A DNA stretch of 64,000 nt from Polyangium spumosum (GCF_009649845.1 NZ_WJIE01000001.1:791054-855053), one strand, 5' to 3'; numbered from the stretch's first letter, positions 33,099 through 42,860 are shown. The notes: generated by a model from the letters alone, not told the origin. Numbers and translations are program-made.

Positions 33099-34648
33099 GC
33101 GTGCGCCTCGTCGTGGCCCATGGCGAGGGCGAGCAGCGCGGCCGGGCTCGCTTCGGGCCGCGCGATCTCGGCGACGATCCGGCCTCGTCGGAGCACGAGG
33201 ACACGATCTGCGAGCTCGGCGATCTCGCGCGCGTCGGAGCCCGCGACGACGACGGCCGCGCCGGAGGCGGCGAGCGCGCGGATCCGGGCGTGGATCTCGG
33301 CCTTGGCGCCGACGTCGACCCCACGCGTGGGCTCGTCGCAAAGGAGCACGCGGGGCCCTTCGAGCAGCCATTTGCCGAGCACGACCTTCTGCTGATTGCC
33401 GCCCGAGAGCGTGGCCACATCCATGGCGAGCGCCTCGGGCCGGAGCCCAACGTCGGTCGCCATGGCGAGGGCCGCGCGCCGCTCGCGCCCGGGGCGGAGC
33501 AGCCCGAGCGGCGAGAGCGCCGGGAGTTTTACCATTGTACCATTGTGCTCGGAGGTCATGCCGGGGACGAGGCCCATGGTCTTGCGATCTGCAGGGACGA
33601 ACGCGACGCCGAGCGCCCTCGCCTCGCGCGGGGATCCCATTCGAACGGGCACGCCGGACAGGCGGATTTCCTTGGCCCGCGCGCGGCCCGAACCAAGCGC
33701 CCCGGAGAGCCCGAGCAGGAGCTCACTCGCGCCCGCCCCGGAGAGCCCAAAGAGCCCCACGATTTCCCCGGCGAATACGGCAAACGAGACGCGGTCGACG
33801 AGCGGCCTGCCGCCGGTGGCCGGATCGACGGAGAGCGCCTCGACCGCGAGGATCTCCGCGCGGGGGGAAGGCGATGGCGGGGCCGGCGCGGCTCCGGACG
33901 CGGCGCCGCGAGGCCCGAGCATCCACGTGATGACCTGCACGAGCGGGACCTCGCTCACCCGCGCAGCACCCACGACGCGGCCGTCCCGCAGCACAGTGAG
34001 CCTGTCGGCGATCCGCTCGATCTCCTCCATGCGATGCGAGACGTACACGACGGCGACGCCACGCGCCTGCAATCCGCGAATCAGCTCGAAGAGCTTTTCA
34101 ATCGCGGGGCCGGCGAGCGCGCTCGTGGGCTCGTCCATGATGAGCACACGCGCGCCGCGGCCGAGGGCCCGCGCGATCTCGACGAGCTGGCGCTCGGGGA
34201 GCGAGAGGCGCTCGACGAGCAGATCCGGGTCGAGATCGAGGCCCACCTCGGCGAGCACCGCCCGCGCGCGAGCCCGCTCTTTGCCGCGATCGATGAGGCC
34301 AAATCGACCGAGGGGCCGCTCGACGAAGAGGTTCTCCGCAATGGAGAGCGCCGGCAGGAGCGAGAGCTCCTGGTGAATGACGGCGATCCCGAGCGCAAGC
34401 GCGTGCGCCGGCGAGCGGGGACGGACGGGCTCGCCGCCCATGAAAATCGTGCCCCCGTGGTCCGTGTACACGCCGGCGAGGATCTTGAGCAGCGTGCTCT
34501 TGCCCGCGCCATTTTCCCCGAGCAACGCGTGCACCTCGCCGGCGCGGAGCTCCAGCGAGACGCCGTCGAGGACGGTCGCCCGGCCGAACCGCTTGGTGAT
34601 GTGCTCCATGCGGACGACCGGGGCGATGGAGGGAGCGGGCTCGGCCAT
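33095..34648 (-). CDS. sugar ABC transporter ATPase (RbsA-like, two NBDs)
   Basis: A 517-aa ATPase with two fused nucleotide-binding domains, as in RbsA. NBD1 has an intact Walker A (GENGAGKST) and 'LSLPERQLVEIARAL' followed by Walker B 'VLIMDEPTSAL'. NBD2 has a degenerate P-loop (GLSGAGASELLLG, lacking the GKS/T) but keeps the signature 'LSGGNQQKVVLGKWL' and 'LLCDEPTRGVDVGAK', as is normal for RbsA. It powers the importer. It is the first gene of the operon, divergent from the GST gene (114 nt). Starts at ATG 34648; 34609 is another possibility. No sugar-catabolic gene is nearby, so the substrate is unknown. Confidence 0.93.
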   Translation of the reverse strand: MAEPAPSIAPVVRMEHITKRFGRATVLDGVSLELRAGEVHALLGENGAGKSTLLKILAGVYTDHGGTIFMGGEPVRPRSPAHALALGIAVIHQELSLLPALSIAENLFVERPLGRFGLIDRGKERARARAVLAEVGLDLDPDLLVERLSLPERQLVEIARALGRGARVLIMDEPTSALAGPAIEKLFELIRGLQARGVAVVYVSHRMEEIERIADRLTVLRDGRVVGAARVSEVPLVQVITWMLGPRGAASGAAPAPPSPSPRAEILAVEALSVDPATGGRPLVDRVSFAVFAGEIVGLFGLSGAGASELLLGLSGALGSGRARAKEIRLSGVPVRMGSPREARALGVAFVPADRKTMGLVPGMTSEHNGTMVKLPALSPLGLLRPGRERRAALAMATDVGLRPEALAMDVATLSGGNQQKVVLGKWLLEGPRVLLCDEPTRGVDVGAKAEIHARIRALAASGAAVVVAGSDAREIAELADRVLVLRRGRIVAEIARPEASPAALLALAMGHDEAHA

Positions 34649-34762
34649 GCGGGCGAGCGAAGGGTAATGCGAGGGGGGCCGGTACGGAAGGGTGGAAGGG
34701 CGCCAGGGCGGGAGACGGAAAGTCGAGCGATCCGTCCAGCGTCGCATGGTACATGACGAGCC

Positions 34763-35524
34763 ATGTCTTCCCCTCTGCTCGTCACGATCACCTTCAGCCA
34801 CTACTGCGAGAAGGCTCGGTGGACGCTCGATCGCGCGGGCATCCCGTACCGCGAGTCCGGCCACCTGCCCGCCTTCCACGCGCTCGCCGTGCGCCGCGCG
34901 GGGGGTCGTCGCAGCGCGCCGTCGCTCATCACGGACGAGGGCGCGATCAACGACTCGACGGACATCGCCAGGTGGGCCGACCGCCGCGCGCCCGAGGCGA
35001 ACCTCTACGGGAAAACCGAGGTCGAGCGCCGCGAGATCGAGGCGCTCGAGGATCACTTCGACGAGGACCTCGGGCCACACACCCGGCGGTGGGTCTACTT
35101 CTACATGCTGCCGGACAGCGACCTCGTGAAACGCCTGTCGGCCATGCAGCCCGCGCCGGCGCTCGAGAAGCGGCTGCTGCCGATCTTTTTCCCCGTCGTC
35201 CGCGTCGGCATGCGCAAGGCCATGCGCATCACGGCCGACGGCGCCGAGCGATCCCTCGGCAAGATCGAGCGGATGTTCGAGGAGATCGGCAAGAAGGTCG
35301 AAGACGGCCGCCCCTTCCTGGTCGGCGACGCCTTGACCATGGCCGACATCACCTTCGCGAGCCTCGCCGCGGTGGTCCTGGCCCCGCCGGAGTACGGCGC
35401 ACCACTCTGCTCGCTCGACGCGTTGCCCGCGGAGGCCACCTCACGGATGCGCGCCTGGCAAGAAACACCCGCAGGGAAGTTCGTGGCCCGGGTGTTCCGG
35501 GATTGGCGGCGGGCGCGAGCCTGA
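34763..35524 (+). CDS. glutathione S-transferase family protein
   Basis: A 253-aa GST-like protein. The N-terminal thioredoxin-like domain has 'FSHYCEKARWTLDRAG' (active-site Ser/Cys near residues 12-15), and the C-terminal all-helical domain has 'FLVGDALTMADITFASLAAV', typical of GSTs. It would conjugate glutathione or act as a thiol-binding scaffold. It lies alone between the divergent ABC operon and a Ser/Thr kinase gene. The start at ATG 34763 directly precedes the fold. Confidence 0.87.
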   Translation: MSSPLLVTITFSHYCEKARWTLDRAGIPYRESGHLPAFHALAVRRAGGRRSAPSLITDEGAINDSTDIARWADRRAPEANLYGKTEVERREIEALEDHFDEDLGPHTRRWVYFYMLPDSDLVKRLSAMQPAPALEKRLLPIFFPVVRVGMRKAMRITADGAERSLGKIERMFEEIGKKVEDGRPFLVGDALTMADITFASLAAVVLAPPEYGAPLCSLDALPAEATSRMRAWQETPAGKFVARVFRDWRRARA

Positions 35525-35615
35525 GCCCCCGCGTGTCTGTCCTCACCGATATTTAGCGCATTGCGGCGAAGCCCCCGTTCCGGAAATTCCCTGATCGGGT
35601 ATCCTCCGTTTCGCC

Positions 35616-38324
35616 ATGCCCCCCTCCGCCGCCCGAGAGCAAGCCGAACGCCGCGTCGGCCGAACGCTCCGGGACAAATACCGCATCGAGCGCGTGCTCG
35701 GCGTGGGCGGCATGGCCACGGTCTACCTCGCCGTGCATCGCAACGGCCACCGGGTGGCCGTCAAGATCCTCCACCCCGAGCTCTCGGCGAGCGTGACGCA
35801 GCGCGAGCGCTTCGTGCGCGAGGGTTACGTCGCGAACTCGATCGAGCACCCCGGCGCCGTGCGCGTGCTCGACGACGACGTCTCCGACGACGGCTGCCCG
35901 TTCCTCGTGATGGAGCTGCTCGAAGGCGAGACGCTCGATCAGCGGCGCAGGCGCGGGGGAGGACACCTCCCCTGCCGCGACGTGCTCGCCATCGGACACG
36001 CGCTCTGCGACGCGCTCGCCGCCGCGCACGACAAGGGCATCGTCCACCGCGACATCAAGCCCGAGAACGTGTTCCTCACGTCCGACGGCACGCTGAAGAT
36101 CCTCGACTTCGGCATCGCGCGCGTGGCCGACGAGGAGGGCCCCGGCGGCGTCGCGGGCACGCCCGCGTACATGCCGCCCGAGCAGGCGCTCGGCGACCGC
36201 GGCTCCATCGACGCGCGCACCGACCTCTGGGCCGTGGGCGCGACGATGTTCACGCTCATCACGGGCAGGCTCGTCCACGACGCGAGCCGCGCGACGGAGC
36301 TGCTCACGAGCACCGCGACGAAGCCCGCCCCGCGCATCGGCGACGTCGCGCCCGAGGTGCCGCGCGAGGTCGCGCGCGTCATCGACGAGGCCCTCGCGTA
36401 CTCGCGCCACGACAGGTTCGAGGACGCGCGCGAGATGCGCGACGCGATCGGCTCGGCCCACGCCGCGGTCTACGGCGAGGCCCTCTCCCTCATGGCGCCT
36501 CGCAGCAGCATGAGCTCGCTGAGCTCGCTCGCCATGCCTTCGTCGAGCCGCATCTCGCTGCAGCCCGCGTCGGCGCGCACGTCACGGCCGCGGCCCGACC
36601 TCGTGGAGACGGTCCTCGACGCGCCGCCTGCCAACGAGGGCACGCCGCGCCCGCCCTCGCTCGCGCCTGCGGCCGCGCCCATCGAGGGAGCGGCGCAGAA
36701 CACGGTCAGCGAGCCGCTGTCGTCGACGCCCACGCGCGAGCCGCCCGAGGATCCCAACCGCGCACGAGGGCTGCTCATGATGTCGGCCGCCCTCGGCATG
36801 ATCGCCACGCTGCTCGTGCTCTTCGTGGCCCGATCGAGCCGCACGGCGCCGACCGAGATGGCGCCGCCTCCCACACACACGAGCGAGTGCACGACGAACG
36901 CGGACTGCGCGGACAAGGCGGGCGGCAAGGCCATCTGCCGCAAGGACCGCGGCGCCTGCGTCGCGCTCGAGACCGATCAGTGCAGCGTGCTCGCCGAGAA
37001 GGGCGACGTCACGAACGACAGCACGATCTGGATCGGCGCGATGTACCCGCACGACGAGGAAAAAGGCTCGTCGTACGGGCAACAAGCCGTGCGCGCCGTG
37101 GACCTCGCCCGGCGCGATTTCGCGAGCCTGACCGGCGGGCTGCCGCCCACGAGCGGAGGGGGAAAGCCGCGCCCGCTCGGGATCGTGCTCTGCGACGACA
37201 CCGAGGACGCCGAGCGCGCGGCGTCGCACCTCGTCGAGGACGTCGGCGTGCCCGCGGTCCTCGGCTTCGCGCGCAGCAAGGAGGTCCTCGACCTCGCGAG
37301 CTCGTTTTTCCTCCCGAAGGGCGTACTCGCGTTCGCCTCGAACACCGCCTCGATGCTCACGGACATCGCCCAGGCGCCGGGAGATCCGCGCCTCGTCCTG
37401 CGCGTGACCACGAGCGCGACGATGTCGACGGGCGCGAAGGCCGCGTTCCTCGAGGGCGTGCTCGAGCCGGAGATCCGCAAGCGCCCCGGCCTCCTGCGCC
37501 CGGGCGAGCGGCTGCGCGTGGCCATCGTGCGCGTGGACAACGCGTCGGGCGTGAGCCACGCGGACAAGCTGCTCTCGGTCCTGCGCTGGAACGGCAAGAG
37601 CGCCGCCGAGAACGGCGACGATCTGCGCCAGTTCGTGGTGGAGGATCGGCTCACGGGGCAATCGGAGGGCTCGTTCGGCCCCGTGATCGAGGCGATCGGC
37701 GCGTTCGCGCCGCACGTCGTCTTCGAGGCGGGATCGGGCGCGCGTTTCCTCGTCGAGCTCGAGCAGCGCTGGCCGAAGCGCCTGCCCTTCCGGCCGTATT
37801 ACGTCATGTCGGGCTCGCTCGCGTCCGACCGCTTCCTCGCGCTCATCGGAGAGCGCCCCGACGCGTCGCGCCGCCTGCTCAGCGTCGACGCCGCCGTGAG
37901 CCCGGCGCTCGCGAAGTTCGTCGTGCACCACAACGAGATCTTCCCCGAGCAGGTGACGCCGTACGGCGCCACGAGCGCCCCGTACGACGCGTTCTACGCC
38001 GTCGCGTACGCCGCCATCGCGCTCGGCGACGAGCCCGTCACCGGCCGGAACCTCGCGCGCGCCGTGCGTCGCCTCGTCCCGCCCGGCGAGCCGATCGAGG
38101 TCGGCCAGGGCGGCATCTACCCCGCGATCAAGGCCCTGCGCGCGGGCAAGAACATCGACCTCGCGGGCGCGCAGACCTCGCTCGACTTCGACGCGGAGAC
38201 CGGCGACGCCACCGTCGATTTCGCGGTGTATTGCCTCGATCCGAAGCGACGCGTCGCGGTCGACGCGGGGCTCGTCTACCGCGCCAGGACCGGCAAGCTC
38301 GAAGGCGCGATGCGTTGTCCGTGA
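35616..38324 (+). CDS. membrane Ser/Thr kinase fused to a periplasmic ligand-binding domain
   Basis: The 902-aa protein has a cytoplasmic Hanks-type kinase (about 20-290): Lys 50 (VAVKIL), HRDIKPEN (144-151), DFG (164-166), a 'GTPAYMPPEQ' activation end. A long Pro/Ser linker leads to one transmembrane span (about 385-405, GMIATLLVLFVA). Outside lies a Cys-rich stretch (CTTNADCAD, CRKDRGAC) and then a type-I periplasmic-binding fold (about 430-900) of the branched-chain amino-acid/amide receptor kind ('YGQQAVRAVDLARRDFASLT', 'GIVLCDDTEDAERAASHLVE'). It looks like a one-protein receptor for small extracellular ligands with a kinase output. No cognate ABC transporter is adjacent. Confidence 0.9.
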   Translation: MPPSAAREQAERRVGRTLRDKYRIERVLGVGGMATVYLAVHRNGHRVAVKILHPELSASVTQRERFVREGYVANSIEHPGAVRVLDDDVSDDGCPFLVMELLEGETLDQRRRRGGGHLPCRDVLAIGHALCDALAAAHDKGIVHRDIKPENVFLTSDGTLKILDFGIARVADEEGPGGVAGTPAYMPPEQALGDRGSIDARTDLWAVGATMFTLITGRLVHDASRATELLTSTATKPAPRIGDVAPEVPREVARVIDEALAYSRHDRFEDAREMRDAIGSAHAAVYGEALSLMAPRSSMSSLSSLAMPSSSRISLQPASARTSRPRPDLVETVLDAPPANEGTPRPPSLAPAAAPIEGAAQNTVSEPLSSTPTREPPEDPNRARGLLMMSAALGMIATLLVLFVARSSRTAPTEMAPPPTHTSECTTNADCADKAGGKAICRKDRGACVALETDQCSVLAEKGDVTNDSTIWIGAMYPHDEEKGSSYGQQAVRAVDLARRDFASLTGGLPPTSGGGKPRPLGIVLCDDTEDAERAASHLVEDVGVPAVLGFARSKEVLDLASSFFLPKGVLAFASNTASMLTDIAQAPGDPRLVLRVTTSATMSTGAKAAFLEGVLEPEIRKRPGLLRPGERLRVAIVRVDNASGVSHADKLLSVLRWNGKSAAENGDDLRQFVVEDRLTGQSEGSFGPVIEAIGAFAPHVVFEAGSGARFLVELEQRWPKRLPFRPYYVMSGSLASDRFLALIGERPDASRRLLSVDAAVSPALAKFVVHHNEIFPEQVTPYGATSAPYDAFYAVAYAAIALGDEPVTGRNLARAVRRLVPPGEPIEVGQGGIYPAIKALRAGKNIDLAGAQTSLDFDAETGDATVDFAVYCLDPKRRVAVDAGLVYRARTGKLEGAMRCP

Positions 38325-38387
38325 CGGCGCGAGCAAGGCGTTGCGCGCGCGGGCCTTGTACGGATACCGTGCGGATCTTCCCGAGCC

Positions 38388-40052
38388 ATGCGAACGCTTG
38401 CCGCCCTCTTCGCCTCGGTCCCTTTGGCCCTCGCCCTCTCGCTCTCCGTGGGGGTGGGAGAAGCACACGCGCAAACCGAGGCGTGGTCCGAGCCGGACAC
38501 GAAGGGCCAGGGCTCGCGTTACGCGCTCGACAAGTTCGGCTTCCGGGCCGGCGCCGAGTACCGCGCGAACCTGCTCTACGTGAACCCGGTCGCGCTGAAC
38601 AGCGAGTCGAACCGGCGCGTGAGCTGGATCGAGCACCGCCTGCGCCTCGACGTCGGCGTCGACTACCTCGACAAGGTGCGCCTCTACGCCTCGGCCGACA
38701 TGCTCGACGGCGTGCTCTGGGGTGACAACGGCACGCTCGCCGGCGGCCCCAAGCCGAACTTCGGGACGAACGTCAACGCCCGCAGCCCCAACGTCACGGC
38801 GCCCTGCGTGGGCCTGAGCGGGCCCGATCCTTTGAACGCCGACCATTACGGCTACACGCTCTGCTCGCAGGAGCAGATCCGGTTCCGCAAGGCCTACGGC
38901 GACGTCGTGCTCCCGATCGGCCTCTTGCGCGTGGGCCGCCAGGCCGCGAACAGCGGCACCGGCATCCAGGCCGCGGACGGTGATGGCCGACCGAACCGCT
39001 TCGGCTTCAGCCGCCAGGGCAACCTCGTCGATCGTGTCCTCTTCGCGACCAAGCCCCTCGAGGCCTTCAAGCCCAAGGAGGAGCGCGACACCTCCGAGAA
39101 CCGGGGCCTGATCCTCGCGCTCGCCTACGATCGGTGGGTCACCGACAGCGTGCAGCTCTTCGCGGACGACGTGCAGCAGTTCGACGTCGCCGTGCGTTAC
39201 CTCGCGCCGCGCCTCGGCCCGGCGCGCGACGTCTTCCTCGGCGGCTACTACGTGCACCGCTGGGACGACGCGAACAGCTCCAGCATCAACAGCTTCGGCC
39301 TGAAGGCGAACGCCCGCTTCGGCGATTTCCACGTCACCGCCGAGGGCGCGATGAACGTGGGCTCGACGCGCGAGATCGCCGTGGCGAACAGCTACATCAC
39401 GAACGATCCCGTCGTCGATCAGCAGATCCTGCAGGGCGGCGCGCGCGCCGTCGTCCGCTACGACAAGCCCAAGTTCACGGCTTACCTCGAGTTCGACTAC
39501 GCCTCGGGCGACGCCGATCCGAACAACCGCACGCCGCTCACGCAGTTCCTCTTCGCCGAGGACGCGAACGTGGGCCTCTTGCTCTTCGAGCACGTCCTCG
39601 CCTTCCAGACGGCGCGGATCGCGGCCGCGGGCACCGAGCTCCTGACCCGCCTCGGCGCGCCGAGCTTCCCCTCCGACTCGGTCTACAACCGCGGCGCCTT
39701 CACGAACGCGATCGCGCTCTTCCCGCAGTTCGACATCCGCCCGATCCGCGGCCTCACGTTGCGCGGCGGCGTGCTCTTCGCGTTCACCGCGGCGCCCGCC
39801 GTCGATCCGATCAACTCCCTGCTCGCCCGCGACGGCAACACGATCGAGGACGACCTCGTGAACTTCTCCGGCGGCAAACCCGGCAACTACTGGGGCACGG
39901 AGCTCGACGGGCGCATCTCCTACCGCTACCTCGATCACTTCCTCTTCGATCTCGAGGGCGCGGTGCTCTTCCCCGGCGACGCCTTGCGGGACGAGGACGA
40001 CGGCGCGGTCCGCAGCGTCCTCCTCCAGGGCCGCACCACGTTTTTCTTCTAG
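38388..40052 (+). CDS. outer-membrane beta-barrel protein
   Basis: A 554-aa exported protein: signal peptide of about 28 residues ending AHAQ, then many amphipathic beta strands ('RRVSWIEHRLRLDVGVDYLD', 'VQLFADDVQQFDVAVRYLAP') and a C-terminal Phe-Phe-Phe, the usual signal for outer-membrane insertion. Fold and length resemble alginate-export or OprB/OmpL-type porins. A Trp- and Asp-rich turn pattern fits this. It would form a channel or surface protein of unknown substrate. It lies 63 nt after the fused kinase; 20 nt before a lipoprotein gene, with which it is probably co-transcribed. Confidence 0.83.
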   Translation: MRTLAALFASVPLALALSLSVGVGEAHAQTEAWSEPDTKGQGSRYALDKFGFRAGAEYRANLLYVNPVALNSESNRRVSWIEHRLRLDVGVDYLDKVRLYASADMLDGVLWGDNGTLAGGPKPNFGTNVNARSPNVTAPCVGLSGPDPLNADHYGYTLCSQEQIRFRKAYGDVVLPIGLLRVGRQAANSGTGIQAADGDGRPNRFGFSRQGNLVDRVLFATKPLEAFKPKEERDTSENRGLILALAYDRWVTDSVQLFADDVQQFDVAVRYLAPRLGPARDVFLGGYYVHRWDDANSSSINSFGLKANARFGDFHVTAEGAMNVGSTREIAVANSYITNDPVVDQQILQGGARAVVRYDKPKFTAYLEFDYASGDADPNNRTPLTQFLFAEDANVGLLLFEHVLAFQTARIAAAGTELLTRLGAPSFPSDSVYNRGAFTNAIALFPQFDIRPIRGLTLRGGVLFAFTAAPAVDPINSLLARDGNTIEDDLVNFSGGKPGNYWGTELDGRISYRYLDHFLFDLEGAVLFPGDALRDEDDGAVRSVLLQGRTTFFF

Positions 40053-40072
40053 GACCCGCGGAGCCCACGGAC

Positions 40073-41134
40073 ATGCGACGTCTCCCCCTCTCGCTCCTCT
40101 TGCTCTCGCTCGCGGCGCCGCTCGCCGGCTGCGAGCTCTACGATGGCCCCCCGCAGCCGCGTATCGTCGGCGCCGAGGACGGCTCGCTCGAAGACGCGAC
40201 GGCGCCGCTCGTCCTCGCGTTCTCCGAGCCCGTCGATCCCGCGACGCTCGAGGTGAAGGTCATCCGCTTCGAGACCGACGTGGAGGGCAACCTCTTCGAC
40301 GAGGACGCCGATCAGGAGAGCGAGCCGGAGAAGTTCTTCTCGTTCACGAAGGGCGTCGTCGAGGGCGGCGAGGCCGAGCTCGTGGACGACGGCGCGACGC
40401 TCGTGATGCGGCCGAGCGCGCCCTTGCCCGTGGGCCCGAAGCTCGCGCTCGTGATCGAGGGCGGCCTCGCCGATCTCGCGGGCAACGTCACGAAGGTCCG
40501 AAAGCGCCTGCTCTTCGGCTACACGTTCAAGCTCGAGTGCGACGCGCCTTCGACCGTCTTCCCGACCGGGAAATACTTCCTGCTCGCGGACATCGAGAAG
40601 CCGCTGCAGACGCAGGTCCAGCTCTGGGCGGCGTTCTACGTCGATCCCGCCACGGGGCGCGTGCGCGGGCAGGCCACGAACGCCGATCGCGACAAGACCC
40701 AGGTCTGCCCGACGCCCTGCAAGAGCAGCGAGGTCTGCCGCCTCTTGCCCGCGCCGCAATGCGTCCCGCCCTCCGAGCGCGCGGGCACGCCGGACGAGCA
40801 TTCGGATTACGTGCCGAACGGCACCCCGCCCACGGGTTACTCGTTCACGATCGACGGCTGCGCCGTGGACCAGGCGGGCGGCAAGGTGGTGTTCGCGACC
40901 GCGCCCACGGACGTGGTCGTGCAGGTCCCGCCGGTCACGCTGCGAAACGTCACGCTCACGGCCGAGTTCGCCCCCGATGCGAACGGTATCTTGCGCGGCA
41001 CGGGCACGCTGGAGGCGGACAACGTGCTCATCGGCACGACGCCGAGCGGCAAGGGCGAAGGGAACCTCGTCGGGCGGATCGTGTCGGCGGACGAGGCGCC
41101 CGCGGACATCCCCGACCCGCCGGCCGCTCCCTGA
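40073..41134 (+). CDS. Ig-like lipoprotein
   Basis: A 353-aa lipoprotein: signal peptide ending LAGC (Cys 20). Residues 30-150 look like an SbsA/Big-type Ig-like domain ('PLVLAFSEPVDPATLEVKVI', 'GDLAGNVTKVRK'). The second half contains two or three disulphide-rich turns (CPTPCKSSEVC, 'CVPPSERAGTPDEHSDY') and beta strands. Such proteins are usually structural or adhesion-type surface proteins in myxobacteria. Co-transcribed with the beta-barrel gene (20 nt apart), so it may be the periplasmic or surface partner of the barrel. Confidence 0.8.
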   Translation: MRRLPLSLLLLSLAAPLAGCELYDGPPQPRIVGAEDGSLEDATAPLVLAFSEPVDPATLEVKVIRFETDVEGNLFDEDADQESEPEKFFSFTKGVVEGGEAELVDDGATLVMRPSAPLPVGPKLALVIEGGLADLAGNVTKVRKRLLFGYTFKLECDAPSTVFPTGKYFLLADIEKPLQTQVQLWAAFYVDPATGRVRGQATNADRDKTQVCPTPCKSSEVCRLLPAPQCVPPSERAGTPDEHSDYVPNGTPPTGYSFTIDGCAVDQAGGKVVFATAPTDVVVQVPPVTLRNVTLTAEFAPDANGILRGTGTLEADNVLIGTTPSGKGEGNLVGRIVSADEAPADIPDPPAAP

Positions 41135-41202
41135 TTCCCTGACCGACTCGTGACACGCGAGCGGGCGTAAACGGCCGGGAAATTTGGTAAAGAGCCGAGA
41201 CC

Positions 41203-42084
41203 ATGACCACGACGACCATCGAGAAGCCCGAGGCCCCGGGGAGACCGACGAGCGCGGCCGTGCCGCCGATGAACCGCTGCATCCAGATGCCGCGCTTCGA
41301 GCTCGGCGAGCGGCTGACGCCGGAGCAGGCGGAGTTCCTCGACACGTTCGGGTTCATCCGCTTCAAGGGCTTCCTGCCGCGGGCCGAGGTGCAGAAGCTC
41401 GTCGAGGAGGTGGAGGCGATCGACGCGCGCCTGGTCGCCGAGGGGCGGACGGTGATCAACGGCGTCCCGCTCATCATCGGCAAGCGCAAGGACGGCCGCG
41501 GCTTCATCCAGCGCATGTGCTTCGCGTCCACGTTCGGCGAGCGCCTGCACACGTTCCTGCAGGATCCACGCTTCAAGGCGATCCTGGAGATCGCGGGCCC
41601 GGGTTACCGGATCGGCGAGCGGGAGCGGGACGGGCTCGTCATCAACCATTACCGGCGCGAGGAGGGGTCGAGCTACAAGCGGCTCGGCTGGCACACGGAC
41701 AGCCTGCGTGATCTCTTCTATTTCGAGATGCCGCGGCGTTACCTGAACGTCGGGTTCTACCTCGACGACTCGCCGCTGACGAAGGGGGGCGTGCGGCTGA
41801 TCCCGTTCTCCCACAACCAGGGCCTCTGGCCGATGCTGACGCGCAAGATCCATTTCATGGATACGGACCCGGATCCGGGCGAATACGCGCTCGAGGCCGA
41901 GGCGGGTGATCTGACGATCCACGACGGCCGCATCTGGCACCGAGTCGCGGAGGCGAGCGTGACGGGTGACGCGAGCCAGCGGCGCGTGATGTACGTGCCC
42001 CTGATGGAGGGGCCGGAGATCCTCAAGCACGAGGACAGCCCGATGCCGGTGTACTTCCGGCTGCGGCGCTTCGCGCGGTTCTGA
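41203..42084 (+). CDS. PhyH-family Fe(II)/2-oxoglutarate dioxygenase
   Basis: A 293-aa cytosolic double-stranded beta-helix oxygenase. The facial triad is visible: His 164 and Asp 166 in WHTDS and His 246 in IWHRV; Arg 260/261 would bind 2-oxoglutarate. It would hydroxylate a small substrate using Fe(II), O2 and 2-oxoglutarate. No secondary-metabolite cluster is adjacent. The next gene begins 8 nt after its stop, with a good ribosome site, so the two are co-transcribed. Confidence 0.9.
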   Translation: MTTTTIEKPEAPGRPTSAAVPPMNRCIQMPRFELGERLTPEQAEFLDTFGFIRFKGFLPRAEVQKLVEEVEAIDARLVAEGRTVINGVPLIIGKRKDGRGFIQRMCFASTFGERLHTFLQDPRFKAILEIAGPGYRIGERERDGLVINHYRREEGSSYKRLGWHTDSLRDLFYFEMPRRYLNVGFYLDDSPLTKGGVRLIPFSHNQGLWPMLTRKIHFMDTDPDPGEYALEAEAGDLTIHDGRIWHRVAEASVTGDASQRRVMYVPLMEGPEILKHEDSPMPVYFRLRRFARF

Positions 42085-42092
42085 GGGAACAC

Positions 42093-42857
42093 GTGACGCC
42101 GCGGCGCACGGATTCACCCCTTCGATTGCTCGCGCGCGCGGCGGGCAGCCCCGCGGCGATGGCCGGGAAGATCACGCGATTCGCGCAGATCCTCTTGGCG
42201 TACGGTGATGGGCGCGAGCTCGACGCGCGCCTCTCGCGCCTCGAGCGGGCGGGGCTCATCGACGCGGCGCCGAGGCGGATCCAGCTCGTCGTGGGCTCCC
42301 TCGACATGTTGCGGTTCTGGATCTCGCCCGCGTCGTCCGAATATTACCGATCCATCGGCATCGATTACACCTTCCACCAGGTCCTGCGTTTCCTCGACGA
42401 GCCGGCCTCCCTCGCGGATCCCGTCGGCTTCTTCAGCACGCGGGACGGCGTGATCGGCCATTTGATGCAGGTCGTGCACGCGAACCCGCGGTACGATCTG
42501 GAGCTGCTCGGCATGTGGGAGGACGGGCTCGTCGAGCTCGAGCGGCAGGTCGAGGCGATGCTCCAGGGGACGCACCCGCGGAGGGAGGCGATCGCCGCGA
42601 TCGTGGAGGAGCCCGAATACCACGGGCGACTGCTCGAATACGTGCGCGCATTCCGGAGGAGCCCGGCGGCGCCCCCGCCCCTGCGCTCGAACGTGGAGGG
42701 CGGGGCGCACTGGGAGGATCTCGAGCGCACGTTCGGGTCGTTGCGGACGTCGATGCGTTATTTCTGCCGATTGCCGGCGGATCCGGCCTCCGCGGCGCGG
42801 CACGTGTTCACGGTGAAGCAGTTCCCGAGGCAACTCGCGGAGCCTGCGCCGGGCTGA
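42093..42857 (+). CDS. hypothetical protein linked to the dioxygenase
   Basis: A 254-aa protein, start GTG 42093 with GAGGGA 5 nt upstream. It is mostly helical and soluble, with a central 'YTFHQVLRFLDEPASLADPV' and a conserved-looking 'RYDLELLGMWEDGLVELERQ'; the C-terminus is basic with 'FTVKQFPRQLAE'. No family is recognised. It lies directly behind the PhyH gene and could act on the same substrate or be a partner. Its stop is 3 nt from the stop of the convergent cytochrome gene. Confidence 0.7.
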   Translation: MTPRRTDSPLRLLARAAGSPAAMAGKITRFAQILLAYGDGRELDARLSRLERAGLIDAAPRRIQLVVGSLDMLRFWISPASSEYYRSIGIDYTFHQVLRFLDEPASLADPVGFFSTRDGVIGHLMQVVHANPRYDLELLGMWEDGLVELERQVEAMLQGTHPRREAIAAIVEEPEYHGRLLEYVRAFRRSPAAPPPLRSNVEGGAHWEDLERTFGSLRTSMRYFCRLPADPASAARHVFTVKQFPRQLAEPAPG

Positions 42858-42860
42858 CGT

